From Candidatus Delongbacteria bacterium (GTDB lineage: Bacteria > CAIWAD01), in contig JBAYTZ010000013.1 of the NCBI GenBank assembly GCA_041675285.1, forward strand, positions 42,631-106,630: DNA of 64,000 nt, in the 5' to 3' direction. Under the pieces are notes generated by a model. The model was not told the DNA's origin. It did no database searches and saw only the letters and a program-made list of their open reading frames with translations. The number at the start of each line of letters is the position of its first letter. The stretch's first letter is position 1. The position numbers were made by a program, and so were the translations under genes. Positions 33,652 through 41,567 of this stretch are shown here, in pieces.

Positions 33652-34479
33652 TTAGCTCTGCAACAGGCTGGTCAGCTGCACGGCTACCAGATCGATGATG
33701 AACACCATGAAAATTGAGAAGACCACCGCGGAATTGGCGGCCTTCCCCACCCCCTCCGTCCCGCTGTGGGAGTGGAATCCCTTGTAACACGAGATCACGC
33801 CCACCGCCCAGCCGAAGACGAAGGTCTTCCCCAGCGCGGGCAGCAGGTCCTTGAACTCGAGGCTCTGGAAGACCTGGCTGACGAAGAGTTGCGCGCTCAC
33901 GTCGCCCTGCAGGTTCACCCCGACGAAGGTCCCGAGCAGTCCCAGGGCGTCCGCGAACACCACCAGCACGGGGAGCATGATGGTGGCGGCCAGCACGCGG
34001 CTGACCACGAGAAAGTTGAAGGGATTGGTGCCGGAGACCTGCATCGCGTCGATCTGCTCGCTGACGTTCATGGAGGCCAGTTCGGCCCCGATGCCCGAGC
34101 CCGCCTTGCCCGCGAAAATGATCGCCGTGACCACCGGGCCGATCTCGCGCACCAGGGAGACGGCCACCATGGCCGGCAGCCACGAGATGGCGCCGAAGCG
34201 CACCAGCGTCGGGCGGGACTGGATGGTCAGCACCAGCCCGATGATGAAGCCCGTGATGGCGACCAGGGGCAGGGACTTGTACCCGATGAGGAAGGCCTGT
34301 TTCAGCAGCTCTTCGAACTCATAGGGCGGCAGCAGGGCCTCCTTGAAGAAGCGCCCCGTGAAGCGGGCCAGGGAGGCCGTTTCCAGGAGAAAGGTCTTGA
34401 TCCAGGAGTCCGGGCGCGACACGGCCGGAGCCGGAGCGGGGGTGCTGGGGTCCGTCGCGGGGACGGGAGAGGCTTCCAT
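33652..34479 (-). CDS. mlaE: Mla-type ABC transporter permease
   Basis: The 275-residue permease has about five or six membrane helices and the MlaE signatures ITGFIIGLVLTIQSRPTLVRFGA, SLVREIGPVVTAIIFAGKAGSGIGAELASMNVSEQIDAM and GVISCYKGFHSHSGTEGVGKAA. It forms the inner-membrane channel for phospholipids. I chose the ATG at 34479 (MEASPVPATD), which gives a soluble N-terminal helix as in other family members; the ribosome site is weak and longer frames reach into non-coding DNA. It is the first gene of mlaE-mlaF-mlaD. Confidence 0.9.
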   Translation of the reverse strand: MEASPVPATDPSTPAPAPAVSRPDSWIKTFLLETASLARFTGRFFKEALLPPYEFEELLKQAFLIGYKSLPLVAITGFIIGLVLTIQSRPTLVRFGAISWLPAMVAVSLVREIGPVVTAIIFAGKAGSGIGAELASMNVSEQIDAMQVSGTNPFNFLVVSRVLAATIMLPVLVVFADALGLLGTFVGVNLQGDVSAQLFVSQVFQSLEFKDLLPALGKTFVFGWAVGVISCYKGFHSHSGTEGVGKAANSAVVFSIFMVFIIDLVAVQLTSLLQS

Positions 34480-34985
34480 GATCAGCGTGCCATTTCGTTG
34501 CCGCCACGACCGCGGACTTCGCCGCTCGGCCGGTCCACGGCGTACATCGCTGCGGCCAAGTCGAAAACTGCGTTTCCGGATGCGGAATAATTTTTTCTGC
34601 TGTGATGTTGATTTTAACAACACAACTTCTCGACAAAATTTATACAGCAATAAATAGGCCAAGTTGCCCGGTGAGATCCGGCAGCTTCAGATGTGGGATT
34701 TGGGAGTTTGGACGCCGGGGGCTGCCTGTCCGGATTGTTCAAGTCCCGGCGGGAGAACGAACCCGCCTGAGGGACGTCATCCGATCCTGATCAAGAAAAA
34801 CAGTGGGTTACCGCATTCAGACGGACAGTCCTGAGCTGGTGTGATTTTTGCTCTGCCGGAATTGCTCTAAACCTGTGCTTCATACCAGCATTTGTCGAAC
34901 CCCCCTTGCGGAGAGCTCTCTGCAGGTCGATGCCGGCTGTGGAGCATGGAACATCATCACCACCGGATTGAGGAAGGAGATCAAC
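34480..34985. other. Divergent intergenic region with an AT-rich island
   Basis: The 506-base gap lies between the divergent mlaE and sorted-protein genes. An unusually AT-rich patch (34590-34660, with TTTTTT, TTGATTTTAAC and AAATTTATACAG) stands out in otherwise GC-rich DNA and probably holds promoters. I cannot assign a -35/-10 pair with normal spacing on either strand. A strong ribosome site AGGAAGGAGA (34970-34979) precedes the ATG at 34986. No coding sequence is convincing here. Confidence 0.5.
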
Positions 34986-35912
34986 ATGCGGGTCGGCAAG
35001 CTTCTGTTCATGGCCCTGGTGGGCAGCGTTCTCGGCAGCGCGGCGCAGGCCGTGGTGGTGGACGAGTTCACCGCGGGCAGCTTCGATTCCAACGTGAATT
35101 TCACGGACGTGACCACGGATCCCGGCATCCTGGGCGGCGTGCGCACCACCGAGTTCGTGCACAGCGGGGGCAGCAATTTCGGCCTCTACCTCTCCCTCTA
35201 CTCGTTCTATGAGGGCGGCGTGGTCAGCTACAGCGGCTTCTTCAACCAGACCACCATGTGGCGCCTGACCTACGGCGGCAGCACGTCGGACAACAACGTG
35301 CTCAACCTCGGCTACTGCGACGCCTCGTCCATCCAGGTGGGTCTGGGCGGCCAGCTGGACTACAACTGCAGCGGCGACGGCCCTGACGGCGTGCCCGTCA
35401 CCATGACCGTGGTGTCGGGCGCCATCGCGCGCAGTTTCGTGCGCATGGTCCACTGCGCGGGCAACGGCGACCAGGGCGACGTGATCGCCGAGTTCTTCTA
35501 CAGCGACTTCCCCGGCATCGACTTCAGCGCCGTGGACCAGCTGAGCTTCACCTTCAACCAGACCCCTGTGAACAGCCCGGTGGACTACTTCGTCTACGGC
35601 ATCAACACGATCTGCGACGACAACTTCGTGGGCGCCGACGAGCAGCCCGCCCGCTTCGAGCTGGGCAACGCCTACCCGAACCCCTTCAATCCGGCCACCA
35701 CGCTGGAGTTCAGCCTGGCCGAGAACAGCCAGGCCAGCTTGAAGGTCTACGACCTGTCGGGTCGGCAGGTGGCCACGCTGGTGGACGGCCTGACGGAGCG
35801 CGGCAGCCATTCCGTCACCTTCGACGCCGGCGCCCTGCCCAGCGGCGTGTACTTCTACACCCTGCAGGCCGACGGCCAGAGCCAGACGCGCAAAATGGTG
35901 CTGATGAAGTAA
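34986..35912 (+). CDS. Small secreted protein with type IX sorting domain
   Basis: The 308-residue protein has a signal peptide (MRVGKLLFMALVGSVLGSAAQA), a beta-rich domain of unknown function (25-210) and a typical sorting domain (about 222-308: NAYPNPFNPATTLEFSLAENSQASLKVYDLSGRQVATLVDG... MVLMK). The central domain contains WRLTYGGSTSDNNVLNLGYCD and resembles small secreted 'PEP-CTERM-like' proteins in style only; I do not recognise it. GAAGGAGA lies 6 bases before the ATG. A strong terminator follows, so it is monocistronic. Confidence 0.88.
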   Translation: MRVGKLLFMALVGSVLGSAAQAVVVDEFTAGSFDSNVNFTDVTTDPGILGGVRTTEFVHSGGSNFGLYLSLYSFYEGGVVSYSGFFNQTTMWRLTYGGSTSDNNVLNLGYCDASSIQVGLGGQLDYNCSGDGPDGVPVTMTVVSGAIARSFVRMVHCAGNGDQGDVIAEFFYSDFPGIDFSAVDQLSFTFNQTPVNSPVDYFVYGINTICDDNFVGADEQPARFELGNAYPNPFNPATTLEFSLAENSQASLKVYDLSGRQVATLVDGLTERGSHSVTFDAGALPSGVYFYTLQADGQSQTRKMVLMK

Positions 35913-35936
35913 GGTCCCGGCACTCCCGGACAAACG

Positions 35937-35972
35937 GCGCCCCCTGCTCCAGCTAGAGCGGGGGGCGCTTTC
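35937..35972 (+). terminator. Intrinsic terminator after the sorted-protein gene
   Basis: The stem GCGCCCCC (35937-35944) pairs with GGGGGCGC (35961-35968), extended inward by GCTC/GAGC, and is followed by TTTC. It lies 24 bases after the stop codon and 22 bases before the end of the convergent gene, so it may serve both. Confidence 0.75.
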
Positions 35973-35993
35973 GGGTTGGTTGAGACGTGCATG

Positions 35994-36761
35994 TCAGGGT
36001 GCGGCGGGGACCGCGGGATCGGCCACCCGGGCGTACTCCCAGGCCCGGCCGCGCTTGCCCAGGCGCTCGAGCAGGCCGGCGTGGTGCAGCGTGTAGCAGG
36101 CCTGCTGGGCCAGGCGGCGCGGGAGTTCCAAGGCCTGGGCCAGCTCGGCGCTGTCGAAGGGTTCGCCCGCGGCGAAGGGCAGCAGCGCGCCCCAGTCGTC
36201 CGCGCCGCGGAAGCGGCGGGTCGCCAGCACGTCCAGCAGGCGGCGCTCCACCACCACCCAGCCCTGGCGGCGCCAGGCCTTGCCGGGCTGATGGGCGCGC
36301 AGCTCCTCCTCGCTGGTGAGCCACAGCTCCACGGTGAGGTTGGGATGCAGCAGCCAGGGGGCGATGCTGACCAGCTCCTCGAAGGCGTCCAGCAGCTTCC
36401 CGCGCTTTGGTGAGCGACGCCGGGACAACTCCCGCCGGCCCGTCGGACCCTCCTCCACTTTCACCAGGAATTTCTCGCCGGGAATGGGCAGCACCACGCG
36501 CAGGGCGTGGCCGGGCAGCAGGCGCTGCAGTTTGGGTTTGAGGCGCGAGAAGCCGCTGGTCTGCACCTCCACCAGCCCGCCGGGGTTGACCACGTCCACG
36601 ATCAGCCCCTCCACGGGCGCTTCGTAGACGGCGCCGGGTTCGCAGCAGAGGGACTTCAGCGTGGCGTGGAGGTGGCCCTCGCCCAGCGTGCCGATGCGCG
36701 ACCGGACGGGTCCGTCCGGCGGGCCTCCCGCGGATTCCACGACGACTTTGCGGGCTGTCAC
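35994..36761 (-). CDS. Conserved uncharacterised protein, possible PD-(D/E)XK nuclease fold
   Basis: The 255-residue soluble protein has IGTLGEGHLHATLKSLC, VEGLIVDVVNPGGLVEVQTSGFSRLKPKLQRLL, RRRSPKRGKLLDAFEELVS and EERRLLDVL-like segments that I recall from a widespread uncharacterised family. The pattern D(V/I)V..GGLVEVQT followed by a lysine-rich helix resembles the core of PD-(D/E)XK nucleases (Asp...Glu-x-Gln). The C-terminal 60 residues look like a winged helix. The GTG at 36761 has AGGA 5 bases upstream; an in-frame ATG at 36776 is the alternative. It lies 88 bases after the TonB receptor. Nuclease activity is inference. Confidence 0.65.
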   Translation of the reverse strand: MTARKVVVESAGGPPDGPVRSRIGTLGEGHLHATLKSLCCEPGAVYEAPVEGLIVDVVNPGGLVEVQTSGFSRLKPKLQRLLPGHALRVVLPIPGEKFLVKVEEGPTGRRELSRRRSPKRGKLLDAFEELVSIAPWLLHPNLTVELWLTSEEELRAHQPGKAWRRQGWVVVERRLLDVLATRRFRGADDWGALLPFAAGEPFDSAELAQALELPRRLAQQACYTLHHAGLLERLGKRGRAWEYARVADPAVPAAP

Positions 36762-36849
36762 ACCGTTCCTCACCATAGTTGGAGCCAACCGGGGCCCGCG
36801 CGGGCCCCGGTGGGACAGGATCACATTCGGCGGCGCTCCGCGCCAGCGT

Positions 36850-38766
36850 TCAGCGTCGATAGTGGACGCGCAACTGGAGCGCGCGGCCGGACTCCAGCAC
36901 GGTGGCGCCGGCGCTGAAGGGGTTGCGGGCGTAGGACAGATGCTGCGCATAGGCGTGGTCCAGCAAGTTGTCCAGCTCCAGCGCGAGCTCCAGGCTTTTC
37001 CAGGTGGCGCCCAGACCCAGATCCAGCCGGTTCCAGGCACCGGTGGGCCGTTCGTTCAACATGGTGTTCACGCGGCGCTGGGCGGCGGACCAGCTGTGCC
37101 GCAGCCAAACTTCCCCCGCCAGCGCGGGCAGCGGCCGGCGCAGGGTGCTCTCCACCAGGAGGGGTGTCATCTCCGGCAGGGCTTCCCCGGCCTCCACGTC
37201 GCGACCCCAGGCGAAACTGGCCCGACTGTCCAGCCAGGCCCCCGCGTAGCGCAACTGCGCCTCCAGCATGTCGGCCGCCACGCCGCGCCAGGTCTGCACA
37301 GCCTGGCTGGTGCTGTCCGAAGTGGCGAAGGCCGCGCGCGCCGGACTCACGTACCCGTTCACGCGGGATACGGCGGCTTCGCATTCGAAGGGCCCCCGGG
37401 CGATCCGGCCACGCAGCGTGTGACGCAGCGCCGCGTCCAGCTCCGGGTTGCCCAGCCACCAGGGTTTGCCGGCGGGCTTGCGCAGGTTCATCCAGAGCGC
37501 GTCCAGGCCCGGGTCGTCGCTGGCGGACTCCAGCAACAGGGCGCCGTGCCAGGCTCCCGCGTGCAGGCCGTATTGGAGCGCCACGCCATGGGTCACGAAC
37601 AGGCGGCTCAGGTCGGGATCGGGCCGCAGCCGCCCCAGCACGCTGCGCACGGCGCTCTCGTCGCCGACCTGGTCCAGGTTGAGGCCCGCCCGCAGGGAGA
37701 GGGACCAGGGGCCGGGCAGCCGCAGATTGTGATGGGCCTCGGCGCTGTACTGGCGCAGATCGGGCAGCATGTGGTTCTTCAGCCGACCGGCGGGCGTGTT
37801 GAAATGGTTGTCCAGGCTCCAGCGGAACGCGGACACGTGCAGCCAGCGGCCCGTCAGTCCCACGACGGAGTTGGTGGCCTCGGAGACCATCGTGGGCGCC
37901 GCCAGCGGCACTCCGTTCACGGCGCGCAGTCCGTCGTCCATGGTGTGCCCGGTGTGGTTGCCGTAGAGCTTCCAGCCCTTCCAGGCCACATGCGCGGCCA
38001 GATGGCGCGTGACCCGCTCGTCCATCTGCAGATAGGGAAAGGGCAGATCCTGGTTGAGGCTGGCGGACAGTCCGCCGGACCAGGGACCCTGCTCGGTCAG
38101 GAAGGCGGCCTCGCTGCTGCGGTAGTCCGCCGTGCCGCCGTAGGGATAGAGGTCCTGGAAATCGCGGCCCTCACCGTCGCGGTAGCCGGCCCCCAGCAGA
38201 TGCCGCACGCTCAGCCGCAGGCCGGCCCCCTCCAGGCCCAGGGCCAGGGAATGCTCCGTGGCCGCCAGCGCTGAGCTCTGCAGGTCCGCGTCCCAGGCCA
38301 GAGCCCGGCCGGGCCGCTTGCGGTGGTAATCCAGCACGCCGCCCAGCCCGCACGAGGCCGCGCAGCAGCTGCGCAGCAGCTCCAACTCGGCCATTTCGGC
38401 GGGATTGAGCCGCGTGGCCGGGTTGTCCATCCGGTTGGGACAGGCGTTGGGGTGGCGCTCCCCGTCGATGAGGATATCGATGTCGCCCCGGTTGAAGGTC
38501 CCGGCGCTCACGTCCCCCGTGAGCGCGGCGCCGCGTCTCACGGGCTGCAGGCCCAGGCTCCGCAGCGCCTGCTCCACCGAGGCGCCGCCAAGGGGCGCGC
38601 GCTCCTGGCCGGGGGCCAGCCCGGGGCTCCGCACCGTGACCGGCTCGAGAAAGTAGAGCCGCAGGCTGTCCGGGTCGGCCGGCGCGGCCGCGCGGGCCGG
38701 GCCTCCGACGAAAGTCAACAACAGCATTGGGCAGAGAACGGCGCTGCCCCGCACACCATGTTTCAT
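36850..38766 (-). CDS. TonB-dependent outer-membrane receptor with Cys-rich plug
   Basis: The 638-residue protein has a signal peptide (MKHGVRGSAVLCPMLLLTFVGGPARA), a short plug domain (about 45-150) and a beta-barrel with the terminal strand SGRALQLRVHYRR. The plug holds GTFNRGDIDILIDGERHPNACPNRMDNPATRLNPAEMAELELLRSCCAASCG, with cysteines at 109, 134, 135 and 139. The CPNRMD motif recalls the C..RMDPP motif of OprC-type copper receptors. A substrate of metal or thiamine is suggested by context, but not proven. AGGAGAA precedes the ATG at 38766. A 129-base leader separates it from the Cys/His-rich gene. Confidence 0.88.
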   Translation of the reverse strand: MKHGVRGSAVLCPMLLLTFVGGPARAAAPADPDSLRLYFLEPVTVRSPGLAPGQERAPLGGASVEQALRSLGLQPVRRGAALTGDVSAGTFNRGDIDILIDGERHPNACPNRMDNPATRLNPAEMAELELLRSCCAASCGLGGVLDYHRKRPGRALAWDADLQSSALAATEHSLALGLEGAGLRLSVRHLLGAGYRDGEGRDFQDLYPYGGTADYRSSEAAFLTEQGPWSGGLSASLNQDLPFPYLQMDERVTRHLAAHVAWKGWKLYGNHTGHTMDDGLRAVNGVPLAAPTMVSEATNSVVGLTGRWLHVSAFRWSLDNHFNTPAGRLKNHMLPDLRQYSAEAHHNLRLPGPWSLSLRAGLNLDQVGDESAVRSVLGRLRPDPDLSRLFVTHGVALQYGLHAGAWHGALLLESASDDPGLDALWMNLRKPAGKPWWLGNPELDAALRHTLRGRIARGPFECEAAVSRVNGYVSPARAAFATSDSTSQAVQTWRGVAADMLEAQLRYAGAWLDSRASFAWGRDVEAGEALPEMTPLLVESTLRRPLPALAGEVWLRHSWSAAQRRVNTMLNERPTGAWNRLDLGLGATWKSLELALELDNLLDHAYAQHLSYARNPFSAGATVLESGRALQLRVHYRR

Positions 38767-38895
38767 GGGTCTTCTCCTGATGTGGGATGAATGCACGGCC
38801 AGCCCGGGCGGGCCACCGACAGGGCGGGGCTGGCACCGGGACAAACGGAAGCCCGCGCCCGTGCGCCGGCTGTCCGTCAGGTTTTCATCCGGACA

Positions 38896-39273
38896 TCAAT
38901 GGGGCGGGGAAGCTCCCGACGGGAAGCCCCGGCGTTCGGCGGCCAGCACGGGTTCGTCCGGCGCCTCCCGGCCTATGCCCGGCGCGGGAACCGCACCCGG
39001 CACCGGGAGCAGGAAGACGGAGAAGCGCGGCAGGGGCGCCTTGTAATCGCGGCGGTGCTCCTTCTCGCAGCCGCAGGTGATGTGATGGTTGAGCGGGTTC
39101 AGGCAGGAGTCCGCCGAGTGCGGATGCTGGGCGCAGTCGCAGCCGCAGCAGCACTGCATGAAGCCGCGGCTGTCCAGGTGGTGCAGCGCGACGCCGGGCA
39201 GCCCCGAGCGCGTGGCGAAGAAGGCCAGCAGCAGCAACAGCAGCAGGCGGATGCCGGAACGCAGGCGGATCAC
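38896..39273 (-). CDS. Small secreted Cys/His-rich protein
   Basis: The 125-residue protein has an N-terminal signal-like stretch (RLLLLLLLAFFATRSGLPGVA), then a run with eight cysteines (41, 42, 43, 45, 47, 57, 67, 69) and nearby histidines (31, 32, 50, 52, 63, 64, 73): GFMQCCCGCDC, HPHSADSC, HHITCGCEKEH. Such a cluster could bind metal ions or form a heavily disulfide-bonded periplasmic protein. The GTG at 39273 overlaps the SSS symporter stop by GTGA and is preceded by AGGAAG, which supports the start. It is followed after 129 bases by the TonB receptor. I do not recognise a family. Confidence 0.7.
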   Translation of the reverse strand: MIRLRSGIRLLLLLLLAFFATRSGLPGVALHHLDSRGFMQCCCGCDCAQHPHSADSCLNPLNHHITCGCEKEHRRDYKAPLPRFSVFLLPVPGAVPAPGIGREAPDEPVLAAERRGFPSGASPPH

Positions 39274-40715
39274 GGCGCGGCTCTTCCTCCAGAACAACTG
39301 ATCGGCGTGTGACCAGCCGCAGCCGCCGCCCCGCGGGAGAGCCCGCGACCGCCCGCCAGGGCCAGCAGGCCGGCCAGCAGCCCGGGGTAGAGCGGCTCCA
39401 GCCCCAGCGGGTAGACGGGCCAGCCGTCCTGGCGGTGCAGCAGGCCGGCCAGCATCCAGCCGCCGCTGACCAGGGCCGCGGCGCCCATCGAGGCCAGACC
39501 CGGCGTCAGCCCCCGCTGCGGACGCGGCGCGGCGGGCCGCCAAAGCGCGTCCAGCAGGACCGGAAGCAGCACGGGCACGCCCAGGGAGGCGAAGACGATC
39601 CACATCTGCACCACGGATTTCATCTTCCAGGCCAGCAGCGCGCCCGCCGTGGAAGTGAGCAGCACGCCCCAACGCACACGGGCCTGCAGGCCCTGTTCCT
39701 CCCGCCGGCCCAGCAGGTCGCGGCTGAAGGTGGTGCCGGAGAGAAAGCACAGGCTGTCCAACGTGGAGAGCACGGTGGCCAGCATCCCGCCCACGAACAG
39801 GCCCTGCACCACGGGTGGCAGCAGGTTCGAGAGCTCCGGGAAGGCCAGCAGCGGCTGCTCCAGATCGGGCAGCAGGGCCCGGGCGTAGAGGCCGCAGGCG
39901 GTGGTCAACGCGTCGAAAACGAACCAGCAGCCGATGCTGAGCCAGATCCCGCGGCGCGCCGTGCGGGCGTCGCGGGCCACGGCCACGCGCTGGTGGAAGC
40001 CGGGGTCCACCAGGGTCCAGAGCGCCACGAAGCCCCAGAGCACGACGGTGCTCCACGAGAGTCCGCCGGGAATCTGCAGGTGCCCGGCGGGCAACTGGGC
40101 GGCCAGCCAGCCCAGCCCGCCCCGGTCCAGCATCAGCCAGCCCAGCGCCAGCCCGAAGCCGGCGAACATCAGCAGGAACTGGAGCTGGTCCGTCACCACC
40201 ACGCTGCGCAACCCGCCCTTCCACACGTAGCCCACGGTGAGCGCCACGGTGAGCGGCAGGCTCCAGGCCAGGGGCAGCCCCGCCAGCCCGCCCAGGAGCA
40301 GGGCGGTCATCAGGATGTGCGGCGCCGGAGAGACCATCAGCAGCGTGTAGAGCGCGGCCAGCCGCCCGGCGGCGGGTCCGTGCGCCCGGGCGATCTCCTC
40401 GGGAATGCTGAGCGCGTGGGAGCGGCGCAGGCGGTCCGAGAGGAAGAGCGCGTAGACGCCGGCGAACACGTAGTAGAACACGCCCAGGGCCAGCCAGTTC
40501 ACCAGGCCCCACTGCCAGGTGTACTCGCCCACCGCCAGGATGCCGCCGTACCAGGTGCAGACCAGCGTGGCCACGAAGGCCGGCAGCGTGAGGCCGCGCC
40601 CCATGGTCAGGAACTGGGCCGCGTCGGCCCGGCGCCCCGCCCAGTAGCCCAGCAGGGGAACGCCCAGCGTGCAGAGGGCGATGATGAGCAGGGAGAGGGG
40701 GGTGGCGTGGATCAC
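39270..40715 (-). CDS. Sodium/solute symporter (SSS family)
   Basis: The 481-residue protein has about 13 membrane helices of the SSS type. Family features include YWAGRRADAAQFLTMGRGLTLPAFVATLVCTWYGG, GGLRSVVVTDQLQFLLM, LWTLVDPGFHQRVAVARDARTARRGIW and a late ATVLSTLDSLCFLSGTTFSRDL. It should import an organic solute with sodium. It lies between thiamine pyrophosphokinase and the Cys/His-rich gene with GTGA overlaps on both sides, suggesting thiamine or a precursor as substrate (SSS carriers have been predicted for thiamine-related uptake). The GTG start at 40715 comes from this overlap. Confidence 0.85.
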   Translation of the reverse strand: MIHATPLSLLIIALCTLGVPLLGYWAGRRADAAQFLTMGRGLTLPAFVATLVCTWYGGILAVGEYTWQWGLVNWLALGVFYYVFAGVYALFLSDRLRRSHALSIPEEIARAHGPAAGRLAALYTLLMVSPAPHILMTALLLGGLAGLPLAWSLPLTVALTVGYVWKGGLRSVVVTDQLQFLLMFAGFGLALGWLMLDRGGLGWLAAQLPAGHLQIPGGLSWSTVVLWGFVALWTLVDPGFHQRVAVARDARTARRGIWLSIGCWFVFDALTTACGLYARALLPDLEQPLLAFPELSNLLPPVVQGLFVGGMLATVLSTLDSLCFLSGTTFSRDLLGRREEQGLQARVRWGVLLTSTAGALLAWKMKSVVQMWIVFASLGVPVLLPVLLDALWRPAAPRPQRGLTPGLASMGAAALVSGGWMLAGLLHRQDGWPVYPLGLEPLYPGLLAGLLALAGGRGLSRGAAAAAGHTPISCSGGRAAP

Positions 40716-41431
40716 GCGTCCGATCCCCAGGGGGCCTGGCGCACCAGATGCACGCGGCCCTGCAGCACGGTGAGCCGCAGCTGGCCGCCCAGCGCGCGGT
40801 TGGAGACGCCGTGGCAGCCGGGCCGCAGTTCCAGGCCGGGGCCGCCCCAGCGCGCGCCCGCCAGGTTCAGACGGCAGCCCGCAGGCGCCAGCAGGCTGAA
40901 GGCTTCCTCGGCTGCGACCGGAAACACGTGCTCGCCCGGACCCAGCGGCAGCAGGATCTGCTGCTCTCCCGCCAGACGCAGCGCCGGCGCGCCCGGGACG
41001 TCCAGCAGCGCGGCCAAGCCCAGCAGCATGTCCAGCCGATCTCCTTCGAAACCGCCCACCCAGCAGCGCGGGCACCCGGCGGCCGCCAGGTGCCGCAGGG
41101 CCTTCTCCAAATCGTTGTCGTCCTGCTCCGGGCACTCCAGCAGCCGAGCGCCGTGTCTCACGTGCCAGAGCCGGGCCTCGGCGGTCAGGCTGTCCAGGTC
41201 CCCCACGACGCAGGCCGCGGGCAGCGCGGCGGCGTGGAGCGTGTTGGCCCCGCCGTCGGCGGCCCAGAGCGGACCCGATCGCGTCCAGGCGGCGCCCTCC
41301 TCCCCCATCTCCACGGGCAGCGGAGCCGGCAGGTCGACCCAGCCGGGCTGCGCGGCGGGCCGCAGTCGGGCCAGCAGCGCCGTCGGGGCGCGGCCGTTGA
41401 GGATCAGCAGGGGAGTGGGCGATTCGGGCAT
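40712..41431 (-). CDS. Thiamine pyrophosphokinase
   Basis: It converts thiamine and ATP to thiamine pyrophosphate. The 239-residue protein carries WAADGGANTL (WAADGGAxxL), VVGDLDSLTAEA, PEQDDNDLEKALRHL, GGFEGDRLDMLLG and, near the C-terminus, CHGVSNRALG, the SN motif of the thiamine-binding domain. Small differences from the usual DxTDxxKAL and GGRxDH motifs mark it as a divergent copy. I chose the ATG at 41431 (MPESPTPLLILNG). It leads a tightly coupled group with an SSS symporter and a TonB receptor; no TPP riboswitch is recognisable in the 136-base leader. Confidence 0.87.
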   Translation of the reverse strand: MPESPTPLLILNGRAPTALLARLRPAAQPGWVDLPAPLPVEMGEEGAAWTRSGPLWAADGGANTLHAAALPAACVVGDLDSLTAEARLWHVRHGARLLECPEQDDNDLEKALRHLAAAGCPRCWVGGFEGDRLDMLLGLAALLDVPGAPALRLAGEQQILLPLGPGEHVFPVAAEEAFSLLAPAGCRLNLAGARWGGPGLELRPGCHGVSNRALGGQLRLTVLQGRVHLVRQAPWGSDA

Positions 41432-41509
41432 TCCGGCATCCTGGGATTGACGGTCCCAAACAACAGCATGCCAGCCAGAATGCCAACAGCGGCGCCGCGC
41501 CGGGCCACG

Positions 41510-41545
41510 AGAAAGGCGCCGGAACCCAGCGGATTCCGGCGCCTT
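41510..41545 (-). terminator. Intrinsic terminator of the downstream C25 gene
   Basis: A perfect 12-bp stem AAGGCGCCGGAA (41513-41524) with TTCCGGCGCCTT (41534-41545) is followed on the minus strand by TCTCG after TT. It lies 22 bases after the stop of the gene ending at 41568. Confidence 0.75.
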
Positions 41546-41567
41546 GTCAGGCTTGGCTGGCGGTCGC

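Noticed and set aside
38767..38895. TPP riboswitch in the leader of the TonB receptor
   Set aside because: The minus strand reads ACCTGACGGACAGCCGGCG, similar to the 3' half of a TPP aptamer, but no CTGAGA half is present upstream and the leader is too short.
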